64,000 nt of DNA from Primulina eburnea (GCF_022965805.1 NC_133108.1:44214051-44278050), one strand, 5' to 3'. Shown: positions 35,801 through 48,736, counted from the first letter of the stretch. Numbers and translations are program-made. Notes: generated from the letters alone by a model not told the origin.

Positions 35801-36817
35801 TTTGTTAAGAGATATGATCAGAATGATATCATCATATTATTGTTATATGTTGATGATATGTTGATCATTGGTCATGATCCAAGCAAGATAGAAAAGCTTA
35901 AGGGGGAGCTTAACAAGTCTTTTGCAATGAAAGACTTAGGATCAGCAAAACAGATTCTTGGAATGAAGATCTCTAGGGATATGGCCAATAAGAAACTATG
36001 GTTATCTCAAGAACAATACATTGAGAAAGTTCTTGAAAGATTCAAAATGGATAAAGCAAAGGCTGTTGGTACTCCACTTGCAGGTCATTTCAAATTAAGT
36101 TCCATTCAATGTCCCACAAGTGAAGAAGAAAAGAAAGAAATGGAGAGGGTTCCTTATGCTTCAGCAGTCGGCAGTTTGATGTATGCAATGGTATGTACGA
36201 GACCTGACATTGCTCACGCAGTTGGCATGGTAAGTCGATTTCTCTCTAATCCTGGCAAAGATCACTGGTCAGCAGTGAAATGGATATTCCGATATCTGAG
36301 AGGTACTTCTAAGTTTTGTTTGAGATTCGGAACTAGTCAAACTGTGTTAGAAGGTTATACTGATGCAGATATGGCTGGTGATGTTGATTCTAGAAAGTCC
36401 ACATCCGGATACTTGATGACATTTGCAGGGGGAGCAGTATCATGGCAATCAAAACTTCAAAAGTGCGTGGCATTGTCTACAACAGAAGCCGAGTATATAG
36501 CCACAACTGAAGCATGTAAAGAACTACTATGGTTGAAGAAGTTTCTACAAGAGTTAGGTTTGAGACAAGACAAATTTACGCTCTACTGTGATAGTCAGAG
36601 TGCAATTCATCTGAGTAAGAACTCTAGTTTACACTCAAGGTCAAAGCATATCGATGTAAGGTATCATTGGATCCGGGATGCGTTGAACGAGAAATTGTTA
36701 CATCTTGAGAAGATACATACCGATGATAATGGTTCCGATATGTTTACGAAGTCATTGTCCAAAGAAAAGCTGGAAAACTGTAGAAATATTGCAGGTCTGT
36801 TTGAATCTACAAAATGA
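32873..36817 (+). CDS. Copia gag-pol polyprotein, intact
   Basis: A 1,314-residue single frame runs from ATG at 32873 to TGA at 36815-36817. In order it holds: gag (residues 1 to about 230); zinc knuckle CHYCGGPNHYERECRK (about 234-249); aspartic protease DSGASYH (about 296-302); integrase zinc-binding region (LWHKRLGHISQKG); integrase core with DD35E-type residues in LVHTDLCYM, RSDNGGEY and PQHNGLAERMNR; reverse transcriptase with LYVDDMLIIG; and RNase H with YTDADMAGD, TTEAEYIA and YCDSQSAI. No stop or frameshift is present. The motif set fits the Tork/Tnt1 branch, from memory. Confidence 0.96.
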   Translation: MEESIGGMFKLNGSNYSIWKPSMLDLLYCKDLYLPLSGDSAKPENISNEEWTILHRKAVGFIRRFIEHSIFHHFANENKADALWTKIEAMFERKNALNKASIIRNLARLRYKENANMTEHLNAYQGLINQSITMKITLDDEVTALLLLSSLPDSWDTLVVSLSNSAPDGKLTLQTVKDCLLNEESRRKEQVANSETKALVTEIVDNRGRNYTRGPHKGRDKSRGKSKTRKEFKCHYCGGPNHYERECRKKKRDQRNGTKSEEKDTTAVTSDGDIIILGDDACVSISYQQTDWMIDSGASYHITPHRDMFASYSSGNFGKVRMANQGLTEVVGMGSIVLETDTGCHLVLRDVRHVPDIRFNIISTGKLDDDGCSSHFGGGKWKLTKGSLIIARGMKQNSLYLMQAKISNGEVHASTKTSSIELWHKRLGHISQKGMETLAKRKLLPEVSGMHLETCVDCLAGKQHRVAFQSFSSSRKTQRLELVHTDLCYMKDRTLGGALYFVTFIDDFSRKVWCFALKSKDHVLEVFKHFHAKVERETGKKLKCIRSDNGGEYRGPFEQYCITHGIRLEKSVPKTPQHNGLAERMNRTICERIKCMLSHSKLPNSFWGEAMRTAIDLINLSPSAALDGDVPNKVWTGKDVSYKHLRVFGCKAFVHIPKDERSKLDDKSKKCIFLGYGHEEFGYRLWDPLNQKIVRSRDVVFLEDEVGSDAEHNKQSQSSNSEFPVNLDPVYFPTIQDHGGETQTEHDEIIEPIDAQDNSSTPPSETEIRRSTRQRVPSTRYNPHEYVMITDDGEPESFKEAVSSTQKDKWIEAMKEEMQSLHENHTYNLVKLPKGKKSLKNKWVYRLKTEENKSRLRYKARLVVKGFSQKKGVDFDEIFSPVVKMSSIRVVLGLAASMDLEIEQLDVKTAFLHGDLDEEIYMDQPEGFIVKGKEDMVCRLNKSLYGLKQAPRQWYKKFDTFMMNHGYSRTNSDHCVFVKRYDQNDIIILLLYVDDMLIIGHDPSKIEKLKGELNKSFAMKDLGSAKQILGMKISRDMANKKLWLSQEQYIEKVLERFKMDKAKAVGTPLAGHFKLSSIQCPTSEEEKKEMERVPYASAVGSLMYAMVCTRPDIAHAVGMVSRFLSNPGKDHWSAVKWIFRYLRGTSKFCLRFGTSQTVLEGYTDADMAGDVDSRKSTSGYLMTFAGGAVSWQSKLQKCVALSTTEAEYIATTEACKELLWLKKFLQELGLRQDKFTLYCDSQSAIHLSKNSSLHSRSKHIDVRYHWIRDALNEKLLHLEKIHTDDNGSDMFTKSLSKEKLENCRNIAGLFESTK

Positions 36818-36834
36818 AGCTTGAGGGGGAGAAT

Positions 36835-37476
36835 TGTTGACATTTCAAGCACATTTTTTATTCAAACAATTTTTTTAAAGTTTGGTTCAAAGTTGGCTAC
36901 CAAACTTTGAACACACATCCTCCATTCACACTTCACCAACCCCAAATTTTTTCCTATAAATACCATGCATTTGCATCCATTCAATCAATCCCAAAAACAT
37001 CCCAAAAGCACAAGCATTTGAGTGTTGTATAGCCTAGTCATTTAGATAAATTTTAGTATGCTCTGTGGTTGCGGCAATGTCCGATCTTCCACATCAGAGA
37101 GAATTTTCTATGTGATTAGAGTTGTGTTAGTTCCACTTTGAAAGTGAGATTGCGTGTGTTTCATCCAAGAATAATTATTCTTGAAGTTCTTGGTGTCCCC
37201 TAAGTTGTTCTAGGGAGAGTTGTTGTTATCTCCTATTGTTGTAGGAACGATTTGTACCCATTATTGATATAGTGGAGATTTCTTTTGTTGGACTTCGGTC
37301 TCGTGGTTTTTCCCTAATTTGGGTTTTCCACGTAAAAATCCTTGTGTCGTTTTCTTCATAATTATTATCATTGTTGATATCGTGGAAATACTTTGATCTG
37401 ATATTATCGCTAAAGGGAAAAGATTCAACACTTCCGCTGTACGAAAAGTTATTTAATTTGGCTATCTTTCCCAACA
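36835..37476 (+). repeat. 3' LTR of complete copia element
   Basis: Same length as the 5' LTR (642 bp) with two visible substitutions. It is preceded by the polypurine tract at 36821-36833 and followed by the GATAT target duplication. Confidence 0.95.
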
Positions 37477-37481
37477 GATAT

Positions 37482-37977
37482 CAAGCCGGTTTCAATTAAT
37501 GTCATGTTAAGTGTTTGTGTAATAAAAAGTTTTAGCCTGAATTGATTTATATACATATATATACACAAAATATAAATAAAAATGTGACACTAATATTTAC
37601 AGTACCGTCGCTTGTCTGTCCTTGTTACTTTTTTGGTCAAAACTTTCCTTTTCTACACTGTTGGAGTGGAGAGAAGAAAATTAAAAATCAGTTCGCCTTT
37701 TTAAGCAAAAAAGGGTCCAACGATCCCAATTTTCCGAATAAATAAATGCAATTTAATCTGTAATTTAGTGTGTGAGTGTGTGTGTGTGTATATATATATA
37801 TCCAAAAGTTAAAGGGATTGGACCAAACTCAGACGGCTCAGAACCAAATAAACCTGAATCTTGGTTATGGTGACCGGATAGAACATGGAGATCCTGACTA
37901 TTCATGCTCTTTTTTCGTTTTCTGATATATTATTGTATGCTGTAGGATATTTCATGTTTTTTAATGTAATAAAATCA

Positions 37978-38035
<58 letters not shown>

Positions 38036-38210
38036 TGATTTTATTACATTAAAAAACATGAAATATCCTACAGCATACAATATTTCCCTGCTTTATGGGT
38101 GCACTTTAAAATGTGATATATAATGAATTTAAATGGAATCTTGATATATTTATTTGTTGCTGTCAAGATTATCCCAATTTGCCTTATCCAACAAAGTGTC
38201 AAGTACCAAG

Positions 38211-38264
<54 letters not shown>

Positions 38265-38880
38265 CACGCTCCAAAATTAAACAATATTCCAAGTATTACC
38301 TCAAATTGTCCATAATCACACATATAAAATTACACCACTAAATTAAGCCACACAAATCGAGTGCGCAACAATCGTTCAATTACCATATATATCTTATATG
38401 TACAACCTTCCCAACAAATATATAACAAATTCCTGGCATCAAAATTATATAACTACACGTAATTTTTTTATAATTTATATGATATCATTATCTCAAATTT
38501 AAGATGGGATCTCGAGTTCAAAATTTAACTTCAATAAACTTCTCCACGATAAAAAAGAAAGAAAGAAAGATTAATTATGTGTGTATATATATAATAAGTG
38601 ATGATATTATGTTTTTCTTATCTATATATACAAAGCAATAGCCAAGAAGAATTGGAGTTCACTCATTTTCATGAATTTGGAATGATCCCATGCACACATA
38701 GGCTGGAATCTATTGGGAAGTCCTTTCTGTCTCTTTCCTTCTCCTTTCTCTCCTTTTAAGCCCCTCTCCTACTATTTTTCCTCATTCAAAAAACAGGGAA
38801 CGTACACAAACAGCAGATCAATTTATACAATATTTTATTCCTGTTTATTAATTAAATATTCAGGAGAAAAAGATTTAAAC
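37482..38880. other. Intergenic DNA upstream of the ent-CPS gene
   Basis: It contains the perfect foldback at 37931-38082, a second TA tract at about 38213-38263, and the likely promoter and 5' UTR of the diterpene synthase gene in the last few hundred bases. No coding gene is seen. Confidence 0.6.
37931..38082. mobile_element. Perfect foldback with TA-repeat centre
   Basis: Two 51-bp arms are exact reverse complements: left 37931-37981 (TATTGTATGCTGTAGGATAT...) and right 38032-38082 (...CCTACAGCATACAATA). About 50 bp of pure TA repeat lies between. If the outer TA is read as a target duplication, the ends (TTGTATGC...) fit a Stowaway-like MITE of the Tc1/mariner type. That class call is inference. 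Confidence 0.8.
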
Positions 38881-41800
38881 ATGTCATCTGCTTCCAAGTT
38901 TCTGCTCCATTCGTTCTCCATCCACCGCCTTCTTTCTCCGGCGGCGCCCTGCCATGGGACACGCATCACCGCTATCTCCTCCGGTATGTTAATTACTAGG
39001 AGAGTTTGGCTTCTTTTTTTTTTTTTCTGTCTTTTCCGTTGGCTTTTGCATCAATATATAACATACATAATATAACACGATATAAACTTAATTCTTTCAT
39101 TATAAAATGTGATTGCTTCAACTTTATACTTGATTCTCGCAGGAGTTTTTCCCTGTTGGAAACCAATTACTCCCAGTTCATCTCCCCAATGCAACGCGAT
39201 TTCCGGGCAAAGAACTGGAGGTAGCCCGTAGCAGACAGATATGTCTGTATATACACACTCACACACACACACACACAGAGAAATAAATTTCGTGAGTGTT
39301 TCTTTATTTTTTATTTATTTAATTGTGGCATTTATAATCTGGTATATATTATGCTAAAATGCAGAACATATAGATGTGATTCAGAATGGTTTGGGAGGCA
39401 TAAAGTGGCAAGCTATCGTGGATCATGACACAGAAAAAGATACACACCAGGTAACCATTAAATACCAAGAATTCCATTTTATTTAGTTGTCGCCAAAATA
39501 CACCGATTCAGTCACTTCACAAAACATTCACTAGATTTTCCTGTCCAATCCCATGATTTTTTGTTTTCCTTTTCTTGCCATGTAACAAAATCCAATAGGA
39601 GACAAAATCCGACAAGATAAGGGACTTGGTGGAGACGATCGGATCAATGCTGACCTCCATGGACGACGGAGAAATAAGCGTATCCGCATATGACACCGCG
39701 TGGGTAGCGATGGTGGCGGATGTCGGCGGAAGCGGGAGGCCACAGTTCCCTTCGAGTTTGGAGTGGATAGCGAATAATCAGCTCTCCGACGGGTCGTGGG
39801 GCGACGCCACCGCCTTCTCCGCCCACGACCGGATAATCAACACATTAGCGTGTGTGGTTGCATTGAGATCATGGAACATGCACTCTGACAAAAGTGATAA
39901 AGGTTTTATATACAAATTTATCGCATTTAATTAATTAATTAAATTTTGTTTATATATCTAAAAAATGTGTCACGCTTTGTGTCTAATCATTATGTCAAAT
40001 TAAACCTAATTTTATAATATCTAAACTATAAACCATTTTCTAAGCTACCCCTTTTTAAAACATAAAAAAGAAACAAAATTTAATATGTTTTGTTGGTGAA
40101 ATTTGATTTTTTTTATCATATTATAAAGTAATATTATAAAGTAAATTTAAATACAATTTAGTGGTGAACTTTATGTATCCATAAAAATAAAACATAATGG
40201 AATGACAAAATAGATGATCTTACCTATCTTTTTAGGAGACAATATAAAGAAATATGTCGTATGGCCACCTGATGAGTTCTTACCTACTACGATGTTACAT
40301 GTTAATTTGATAATGCATCCCCGCATCTTGTCTTGATTAATAAAGAATTTATATATTTTTTAAGAATTAAATTATAAGTATATTTTCGCAGGGATTTGTT
40401 ATATACAAGAAAATATAATAAAACTTGGAGATGAAGATGAGGAGCACATGCCAATTGGGTTCGAAGTGGCGCTGCCGTCACTTATCGAAATTGCCAAAAA
40501 GTTGGGCATCGATATCCCTGATGATTCTCCAGGAATGAAAGAGATTAACGCCAGAAGAGAACTAAAGCTCACAAGGTATAATAATTACAATATCTATTTC
40601 GAAAAAGGGAACGAAACCAAAAAAATATTCATAAATACAACTTATCGACTTACTAAAATACTTAATCTTCAAAAAAGAAAATACATAATATATTGCTCTT
40701 AAAGACATTAATAAATTTCACATAAAATATTCTACATGGGAAAAAAATGATGTTATAAATTGGCCCTATACGTATTTGTTTGGTCATCGATCTAAATAGG
40801 AACAATTAAGTTTTAGTGTAATAATTTGACTTCTTCTACACATTTAGTCTTTTTGTCACGGGTATGTGACAAAGCGTCGTACATGCTTAATAAAGAACTA
40901 AAAGTACAAAAGAAACTAAAATCATTGCGTTAATAACTATATTTGTTCAATTAAAATATTAAAATCCAATAGATACCAACTTATATATTTTGAATTTTTT
41001 TTTGTTTTGCAAACAAAATTTTTCGAAAGATGACCCGAGTGTTTGATTAAGATGGATATGAAAATATGGTTTGATTTGTTCAAATTTGTGATATACGTGT
41101 GTGTTGAGCATGCAGGATACCGAGGGACATACTACACAAAGTGCCCACAACATTGCTCCACAGCTTGGAAGGCATGGGTGGGCTTGATTGGGATAAGCTT
41201 TTAAAATTACAGTGTGCAGATGGCTCTTTTCTTTTCTCGCCATCCTCCTCCGCTTTTGCACTGCACCAGACTAAAGATCTCAAGTGCCTCAAATACTTAA
41301 ATAACCAAGTTCGAAAATTCAATGGTGGAGGTATATATATATATATTATATTTTTATATTTTAGCTAAATCTAAAATATACGTGGTGTTATCTTTTATGA
41401 ATGATGCTTTTATATGTGATTTAGTTCCGAATGTGTATCCGGTGGACTTGTTCGAGCACCTTTGGGCAGTGGACAGGGTGCGAAGGCTTGGGATTTCCCG
41501 GTATTTTCAGCTGGAGATTGAGGAATGCGTCGATTATGTTCATAGGTATATATGTTGATCAAGATTTTGATAAATTTTTAATAAGTGGTATTATTATTAT
41601 GCGAGATAATTATGTAATAATACTGTGAAAATTCCAGACATTGGACAAATAAAGGGATTTGCTGGGCAAGAAACTCTGTGGTTCAGGACATTGATGACAC
41701 AGCTATGGCATTTAGATTGCTGAGGTTGTACGGGTACGAGGTTTCTTCAGGTATAAGTCTTTCACTTATTATTATTATTTTTTTTAAAAAAAAACTTTTG

Positions 41801-42749
41801 AAATAATATAAATCGAGAAAGGACAAAACACGGCAGGCACGCGGATTTAACCTGTTCTCAAATCAATTAATTCTAGTAAAAAATATCAATATTTCTTTTA
41901 ATCATGTCCGATAATATCACCGTTTATTAATTAGCCTGTATGGCATGCAGACGTATTCGAACATTTTGAGGAAGGTGGGGAGTTCTTCTGCTTCGCCGGT
42001 CAGTCGACCCAAGCCGTGACAGGAATGTACAATTTGTACAGAGCTTCACAAGTTACATTCCCCCAAGAAAGCATACTTGCAAGAGCTAGGACATTCTCAT
42101 CCAACTTCTTGCAAGAAAAACGAGCCAACAACGAGCTACTCGATAAGTGGATCATCACCAAAGACCTCCCGGGCGAGGTACATATTGTTGTTTTTACTAC
42201 AAAAACACATACATTGAAAAAATTATATACAACTAAATATTTACTATATGCAACTAAACACAAGGTGGTAGGGAAGTAAATCACTTGCCACAAACTCATT
42301 AGTGGGTCAATTTACTACTCACGAATTGGGTTTTTTTTTTCCATTAGAAATAAAAAAAAATTGTAGTAAAGTTGGAGACATTAAAAATATTTATATTTTA
42401 CAGGTTGGATATGCACTAGATGTTCCTTGGTACGCCAGCCTACCTCGAGTGGAAACAAGGTTCTACTTGGAACAGTACGGCGGTGAGGATGATGTTTGGA
42501 TTGGCAAAACATTATACAGGTTCATTTCTATTTCTCATTAGTATATATAAATTAAAAGTATATATTATACTTATTCAAATCATATATTATATGTTTTCAA
42601 TTAAAACAAGATGGCTTACTTAAAACCGAACTGTTCTCTAATACAATGAAAAAAACAAGAGCCTAATGTGGTCCTAGGTAGCTGTGAAAGAGTTTGAGCA
42701 ACAAAACAAATTTGGCGGCATACAAACTTTTATATATATATATATATAT

Positions 42750-42803
<54 letters not shown>

Positions 42804-44850
42804 AACACCAGATAATTAATTTCATCCATGTATAATGTTTATTCTGAATTTCAAGAGTGAATATTTGTTAATTATCTTGTAGGATGTCAAAAGTTAACAA
42901 CAACACGTATCTTGACTTGGGGAGATTAGACTACAACAATTGCCAAGCCTTGCATCAGCAAGAGTGGAAAAGCATTAAAAAGTAAATGAAATTTAAATAA
43001 TTTTTTTTTCATCAATTTTAAAATTATTATAATACTCTCGATTTTAATTAATATTTTTTTAAAAAAAATGTGTAGATGGTATAGAGATTGTAGCCTCGGA
43101 GAGTTTGGATTGAGCGAGAGAAGCCTAATCTTATCATACTTTATAGCCGCCGCAAGTATATTCGAGCCTGAAAATTCTGTAGTGAGGCTGGCTTGGGCTA
43201 AAACAGCGCTTTTAATGGAGACGACAGTGTCGCATTTTAACGGACAGCGACTTTCCGAGGACCAAAAACGCGCCTTTATCGACGAATTCGAGTATGCCTG
43301 TGGCCTCAAGTACGTCATTGGTGGAAGGTGAGCACCTCGATCGTTTCTTATCTTTCTAGAAATTCAATCTGTTTGAGTTACATCAGATGAAAAATAAGGG
43401 ATAAAGTTTATGCAGGCATGTAGAAATCTCTTCCGGGTTAAAATGTTTATCCGGACAAAAAATTTCACAAAACAACTGGTTATCTAGTTGAAACATACTT
43501 GTACACGTATAAAATATTCATTATATGGTTCAAGAATCGTTTTTAAATTTCGGGCTCACCGCACAATTGTGAGTATCATATTTTACATTTCCAAAGTTTT
43601 TTCTTAGATCACTGATCAGACAACTGACATGGGGAAAAAAGACATAATTTTGTGTCGTTTTATTTGGGCGTGGATTCAAATGTGGCCTCTCAAGTCTCAA
43701 ATGATCAAAAAAGAAATATGTATATTGATTTTTGAAGGTACAAAAAAGGAACTAGTTTAGTGGGGACTTTACTCAGAACCTTAAACCAGCTCTCTTTGGA
43801 CACCCTTTTGGCATGCGGCCGAGACATCCACCAACAATTATATCATGCGGTACACGTCTTTTATCACCATCTTGTGATTGATATTTATATCATTTTCTCC
43901 TTTGGTGTCAAGGATAAGATAATATATCTTTATTTCATATAAATTTGAGTACCTACAATTATTTGAGTTACAAATTGAGTATTTTATACATTATCCTCAT
44001 ATTCTCATTCTTCGAGTCAAACTGGTTATTTCAGAAGTTATCTTTATATATATATATATAGTTTATTTTTATCGGAGTATTGATATGATGTCGAGACTGA
44101 AATTGGTCCATTTACATGAATATTTATTTATGCATGGTATACTGTGTCTTTCTTTAGTCTTTACAATAGAAAAAGATGGGCAACATAATACATATGATTA
44201 TCTTTCCTTCACTAAAATAACTTCTACAACCCATAATACTTACTAGATAGTAACTTTGTCTATTTGCAGTGGCAAAAGTGGCTGAGGACATTGGAGGAGG
44301 GAGGCTACACGGGGATAGGAGATGCCGAATTGCTAGTGCGCACGTTGAATCTCAGCGGTGGTGGTGGAGGAAGAGGTAGCAGCGGCTGGATATCAGAGGA
44401 GCTATTAATGTCTCATCCTAAGTACAAAAACCTATTGGAGATCACTAGCAGAGTCTGCCGTCGACTTCGTAGTTTCCAATCCCGAAAGGTTAGACGTGGT
44501 TAACTCTTCTTATAGGATCATAAAATATATATATATATATATGCTATCAAATTTTGTCTAATTAGATCAAGTTAACAAATAACTCGTTTTTTGTTTCGAA
44601 TGATTTGTATGATCAAGTGCAGGATGCGAATGGGTGCGTGACGGATATGGGGGGCATCACGACCGATGAAATCGAGTTGGACATGCAAGAATTAGTGCAA
44701 TCAGTTTTGACCAAAACCTCGGAGGATTTAGATAGTGATACCAAGCACAACTTTCTTGCCATTGCTAGGAGCTATTATTACGCTGCTTATTGTAATCCAG
44801 GCACCATCAATTTTCACATCGCCAAAGTACTCTTTGAAGGAGTTATGTGA
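38881..44850 (+). CDS. CPS: ent-Copalyl diphosphate synthase (class II diterpene cyclase)
   Basis: The enzyme converts geranylgeranyl diphosphate to ent-copalyl diphosphate in plastids, the first committed step to gibberellins. Fifteen exons join in phase: 38881-38983, 39143-39220, 39365-39450, 39599-39902, 40392-40575, 41116-41330, 41425-41545, 41638-41750, 41951-42177, 42404-42519, 42883-42981, 43076-43327, 43738-43849, 44270-44488 and 44623-44850. They give 818 residues. The first residues are Ser-rich and transit-peptide-like. SAYDTAW is at 118-124 and QLSDGSWGD at 150-158. The catalytic DIDD acid is at 381-384. The ent-specific pair is His267 (LHS) and Asn326 (PNV). His335 matches the Mg-sensitive His of gibberellin-type CPS. 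No class I DDxxD is seen, so it is monofunctional. Confidence 0.96.
42732..42800. repeat. TA microsatellite in a CPS intron
   Basis: A TA run interrupted by TGTG sits in the intron between exons 10 and 11. Confidence 0.9.
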
Positions 44851-46341
44851 ATATGTAAATCTACGCATGCTTCTAAATAATTCGATTTGTGGAATTATAA
44901 TTAAGCTGTTTCAAGAAAGAAAATGAGATTACAATTGTGAAAATTTCTTTAAAGTACCTCGATGCATTATACTTCATAATTTGCCAAATGTGTGTTTGAT
45001 TGAGTGGATTAAATAAGGATAGATTAGTAGTCAAATATTTATCGTTAAAATTTTAAGTTGTTTTAATAATCATTTTGACTCAATTTAAATCCAATTTTAT
45101 GGATAACTATTGGATGAATAAAATTGGATCTTAAACCGGGTCAAAATGATTATTAAAACATCTTAAAATTTTAACGATAAATATTTGACTATTAATTTAT
45201 CCTTATTTAATCCACTCAACCAAGTATTCATTAAATAAACACCAAATGAGACGGAAATTAAACAACAAACTACAAATCCTATTTATTAGTAACCATTTCA
45301 TCGTTAGCTTTTCTCATGTGTCCTGCCAACATGAAATTATCGATTAGCTGATATATATAAGAAAATTATTAAGGCAATTTTGGGATGGATGATCCTCTGA
45401 GAAGTCTCATAAGGTGCGTGTGAGTGTGGACATTATTTTAAAAAAATTTTATCATCATATCAAAGTTAGTGAATAGCGTGTAACATTAATAAATAGTATG
45501 AACATAAATATAGGCACGATTTATGTGTTGTATATATACATATTTTTCGTCCCAAAAAAATGATTTATTAATAAATTTTCAATAATTTCTAAAAGTATGT
45601 AAATATAAATTTACTAAATGGGCTTTATGTTTACCCGGCTCAACCATAACCTAGATAAATCGGGTCTAACCTAGAGTCCTAGATTGCCGATCGTCTTTTC
45701 AATACTAATTTCCTGCGGATTCACTCCAAATTCTTAAATTTCCCCTGTTAGACATTCACGAATGCCCTGAGCGGCGAGAATCTCAATCTCCTCTCATCTT
45801 CGTAAGTATTTATTCTCAATCTCCCGCTTTCTTGTTTGTAATTTTATTATCATCTTGCTACTGTTGACGATTAATTGTTGGCTGACTTTTGCAATTTTGA
45901 AGAATCTGAATTGGTAGTTTAGTGTAAAAATTTAAGCTTGCAGATTTATGTGCGGGGAGAAATTATTAATGAAATTTGAGTGTTGGGGTGGTTTCAAATC
46001 CTGTGAATCAAAAAAAAATTTGTTGTCGGCGGAGTTTCGGTTATTAATTTTGAAGGACAGAGTTACATAGTCGATTCAAGATAGGGTTTTTGTGCAATCT
46101 ACACGTTGTGCTTTTGCTCTTTGTTAATCTGTGAGGGGATTATTGAAAAATGAAATCGTTGTTGATTATTCTCTGACCTAAAAAAACTGGGATTTGGTTT
46201 CTTTCAAACAATCGTATCATATTTATGTGTAATAGAATGCTTTCATGAAATTGTAAACACACCAATACAGTCTTCAATACACAAATGTTCCAGGTGTTCT
46301 GATTCGTGTGCACCGTTGGTTTCTTCTCTTTTCCGACGGCC
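44851..46341. other. CPS 3' flank, MITE and WDR5-like 5' region
   Basis: It includes the foldback MITE at 44996-45228. From about 45700 it holds the 5' UTR of the WD40 gene, with a probable 5'-UTR intron from a GTAAGT donor (about 45801) to a CAG acceptor (about 46293). Confidence 0.55.
44996..45228. mobile_element. Foldback MITE with about 105-bp inverted arms
   Basis: The left arm (TTGATTGAGTGGATTAAATA...) is the near-complement of the right arm (...TTTAATCCACTCAACCAA). Both share TCAAATATTTATCGTTAAAA and ATAATCATTTTGAC. The arms cover almost the whole element, with about a dozen mismatches visible. There is no coding capacity. It begins about 145 bp after the CPS stop codon and may lie in or beside its 3' UTR. 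Confidence 0.85.
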
Positions 46342-47436
<1,095 letters not shown>

Positions 47437-48530
47437 CGGTTATGTTTATATATTTTGACAATGAAATATCTATACTATATTATTTAGTTGATCTAGTAGA
47501 ATGTATGCACCATTTATATTACATACACCAGTTAGCTTGAGGTCACTTCCTCATTAATTGAAATGAATAATTCCTTTTCGTAGCTGCACAACCAGTGTGC
47601 GTAAAATATTACTCTCAAATATTGATTCTTTAATTATAATATTCAAGATATATCTAATTGATGTCATGTAATTGATTTATCAATTATGCACAAAAAAATG
47701 ATATAATTTTATAAAGTGCTTTTATTAATAAAAGCAGACGCAGTTTTGACTTTTATATAAACGTTAAAAACGCTTCTATTTTTATTTTAAATAGAAGCCC
47801 AAAAATCAGAAATTTTGACTTCTGAAAAACATTCAAGTTTTTTTTTAACAAATTTTGTAGTCGAACAATAAACTTTTTAAAAAAAGCATTTTAGTTCATA
47901 GGCCTGTCCAAGTAAACACATTCATAATATGCACGTGATGAGGATTATACAAATTGTTTTGAGAGCATATAATTTCAACAAATTCCACATCCTTCCAAAT
48001 TTTTGACCAGTTTTCGAAAATTGTATGGCAAAAATTTGTATGAGACTGGTCTCACGGATCGTATTTCGTGATACAAATCTCTTATTTGGGTCATCCACGA
48101 AAAAATATTACTTTTTATGTCAAGAATATTACTTTTCTTTGTGAATATCGATAAGATTGACCAGCCTCATAAATAAAGATTCGTGAGATCGTTTCATATC
48201 ATACCTTCTAACAATGAATTTAACATCTCATTCTATGCTCGTGATTCGTGATGTACAAGAAATGGGTTTGATTCACCCTACCCGTGCAGGCAGTGTCTGT
48301 ACGGACAATGAACGGCTCAGATCACTCTACATAAGTGATGCGGACCCACATCCCTGTAAAAAAAAAAAAAATTGACTCGGAAAAAAATCAGAACTGTTGG
48401 ATCGACCCTTGCGGGCACTACCCGCAGGAGTAGGGTCGACCGAACCCAAGAAATGGGCCTTACTTGGCAAAATTATTGGATCTAACTTCAACGCTCCATC
48501 CTCATTCAATCTGACAAGCCCGTTTAAGTC
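47437..48530. other. Intergenic DNA between WDR5-like and eS24 genes
   Basis: It contains the WDR5-like 3' UTR, one dispersed element (48028-48200) and low-complexity sequence. No gene is seen. Confidence 0.6.
48028..48203 (+). repeat. Dispersed GTGAGACGGTCTCAC element
   Basis: Full-length but diverged copy. The left end is AAAATTTGTATGAGACTGGT, GGGTCATCCACGAAAAAATA is internal, and the right end is decayed to CGTGAGATCGTTTCATA. Confidence 0.75.
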
Positions 48531-48531
48531 A

Positions 48532-48540
48532 AAACCCTAA
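48532..48540 (+). promoter_or_regulatory. Telo box in eS24 promoter
   Basis: AAACCCTAA lies about 200 bp before the start codon. This motif is known to be enriched in promoters of plant ribosomal protein and translation genes. Confidence 0.65.
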
Positions 48541-48736
48541 TAACTTTTCCCTTTCAAGAAAATTGAAGCGCCTCCATAGCGGACTTCACCACTCAGCTTC
48601 CGACGAGCAGCGAGAGCAAGGCAACGTGAATCTGATAAAACGACACCGTAACCACATTTATCCACCCTTTGTTTCCCCTTTGTTTGCGTTTTCAGTAAAA
48701 TTCATGGATTCGCTGTTTTTGTGATGTGTGCAGGAA

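Larger units (their letters stand above)
32204..37476 (+). mobile_element. Complete young Ty1-copia retrotransposon (Tork/Tnt1-like)
   Basis: The element is structurally complete: 642-bp LTRs at 32204-32845 and 36835-37476, both TGTTGACA...CCCAACA. The primer-binding site TGGTATCAGAGCC (about 32848) matches initiator Met tRNA. It has a single long gag-pol frame and the polypurine tract TTGAGGGGGAGAA. The 5-bp target duplication GATAT is perfect (32199-32203 and 37477-37481). By eye the LTRs differ at only two positions (CAATCCATCC/CAATCAATCC and CAGAAAG/CAGAGAG), about 0.3 percent, so insertion was recent. All parts for autonomous transposition appear present. Confidence 0.97.
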
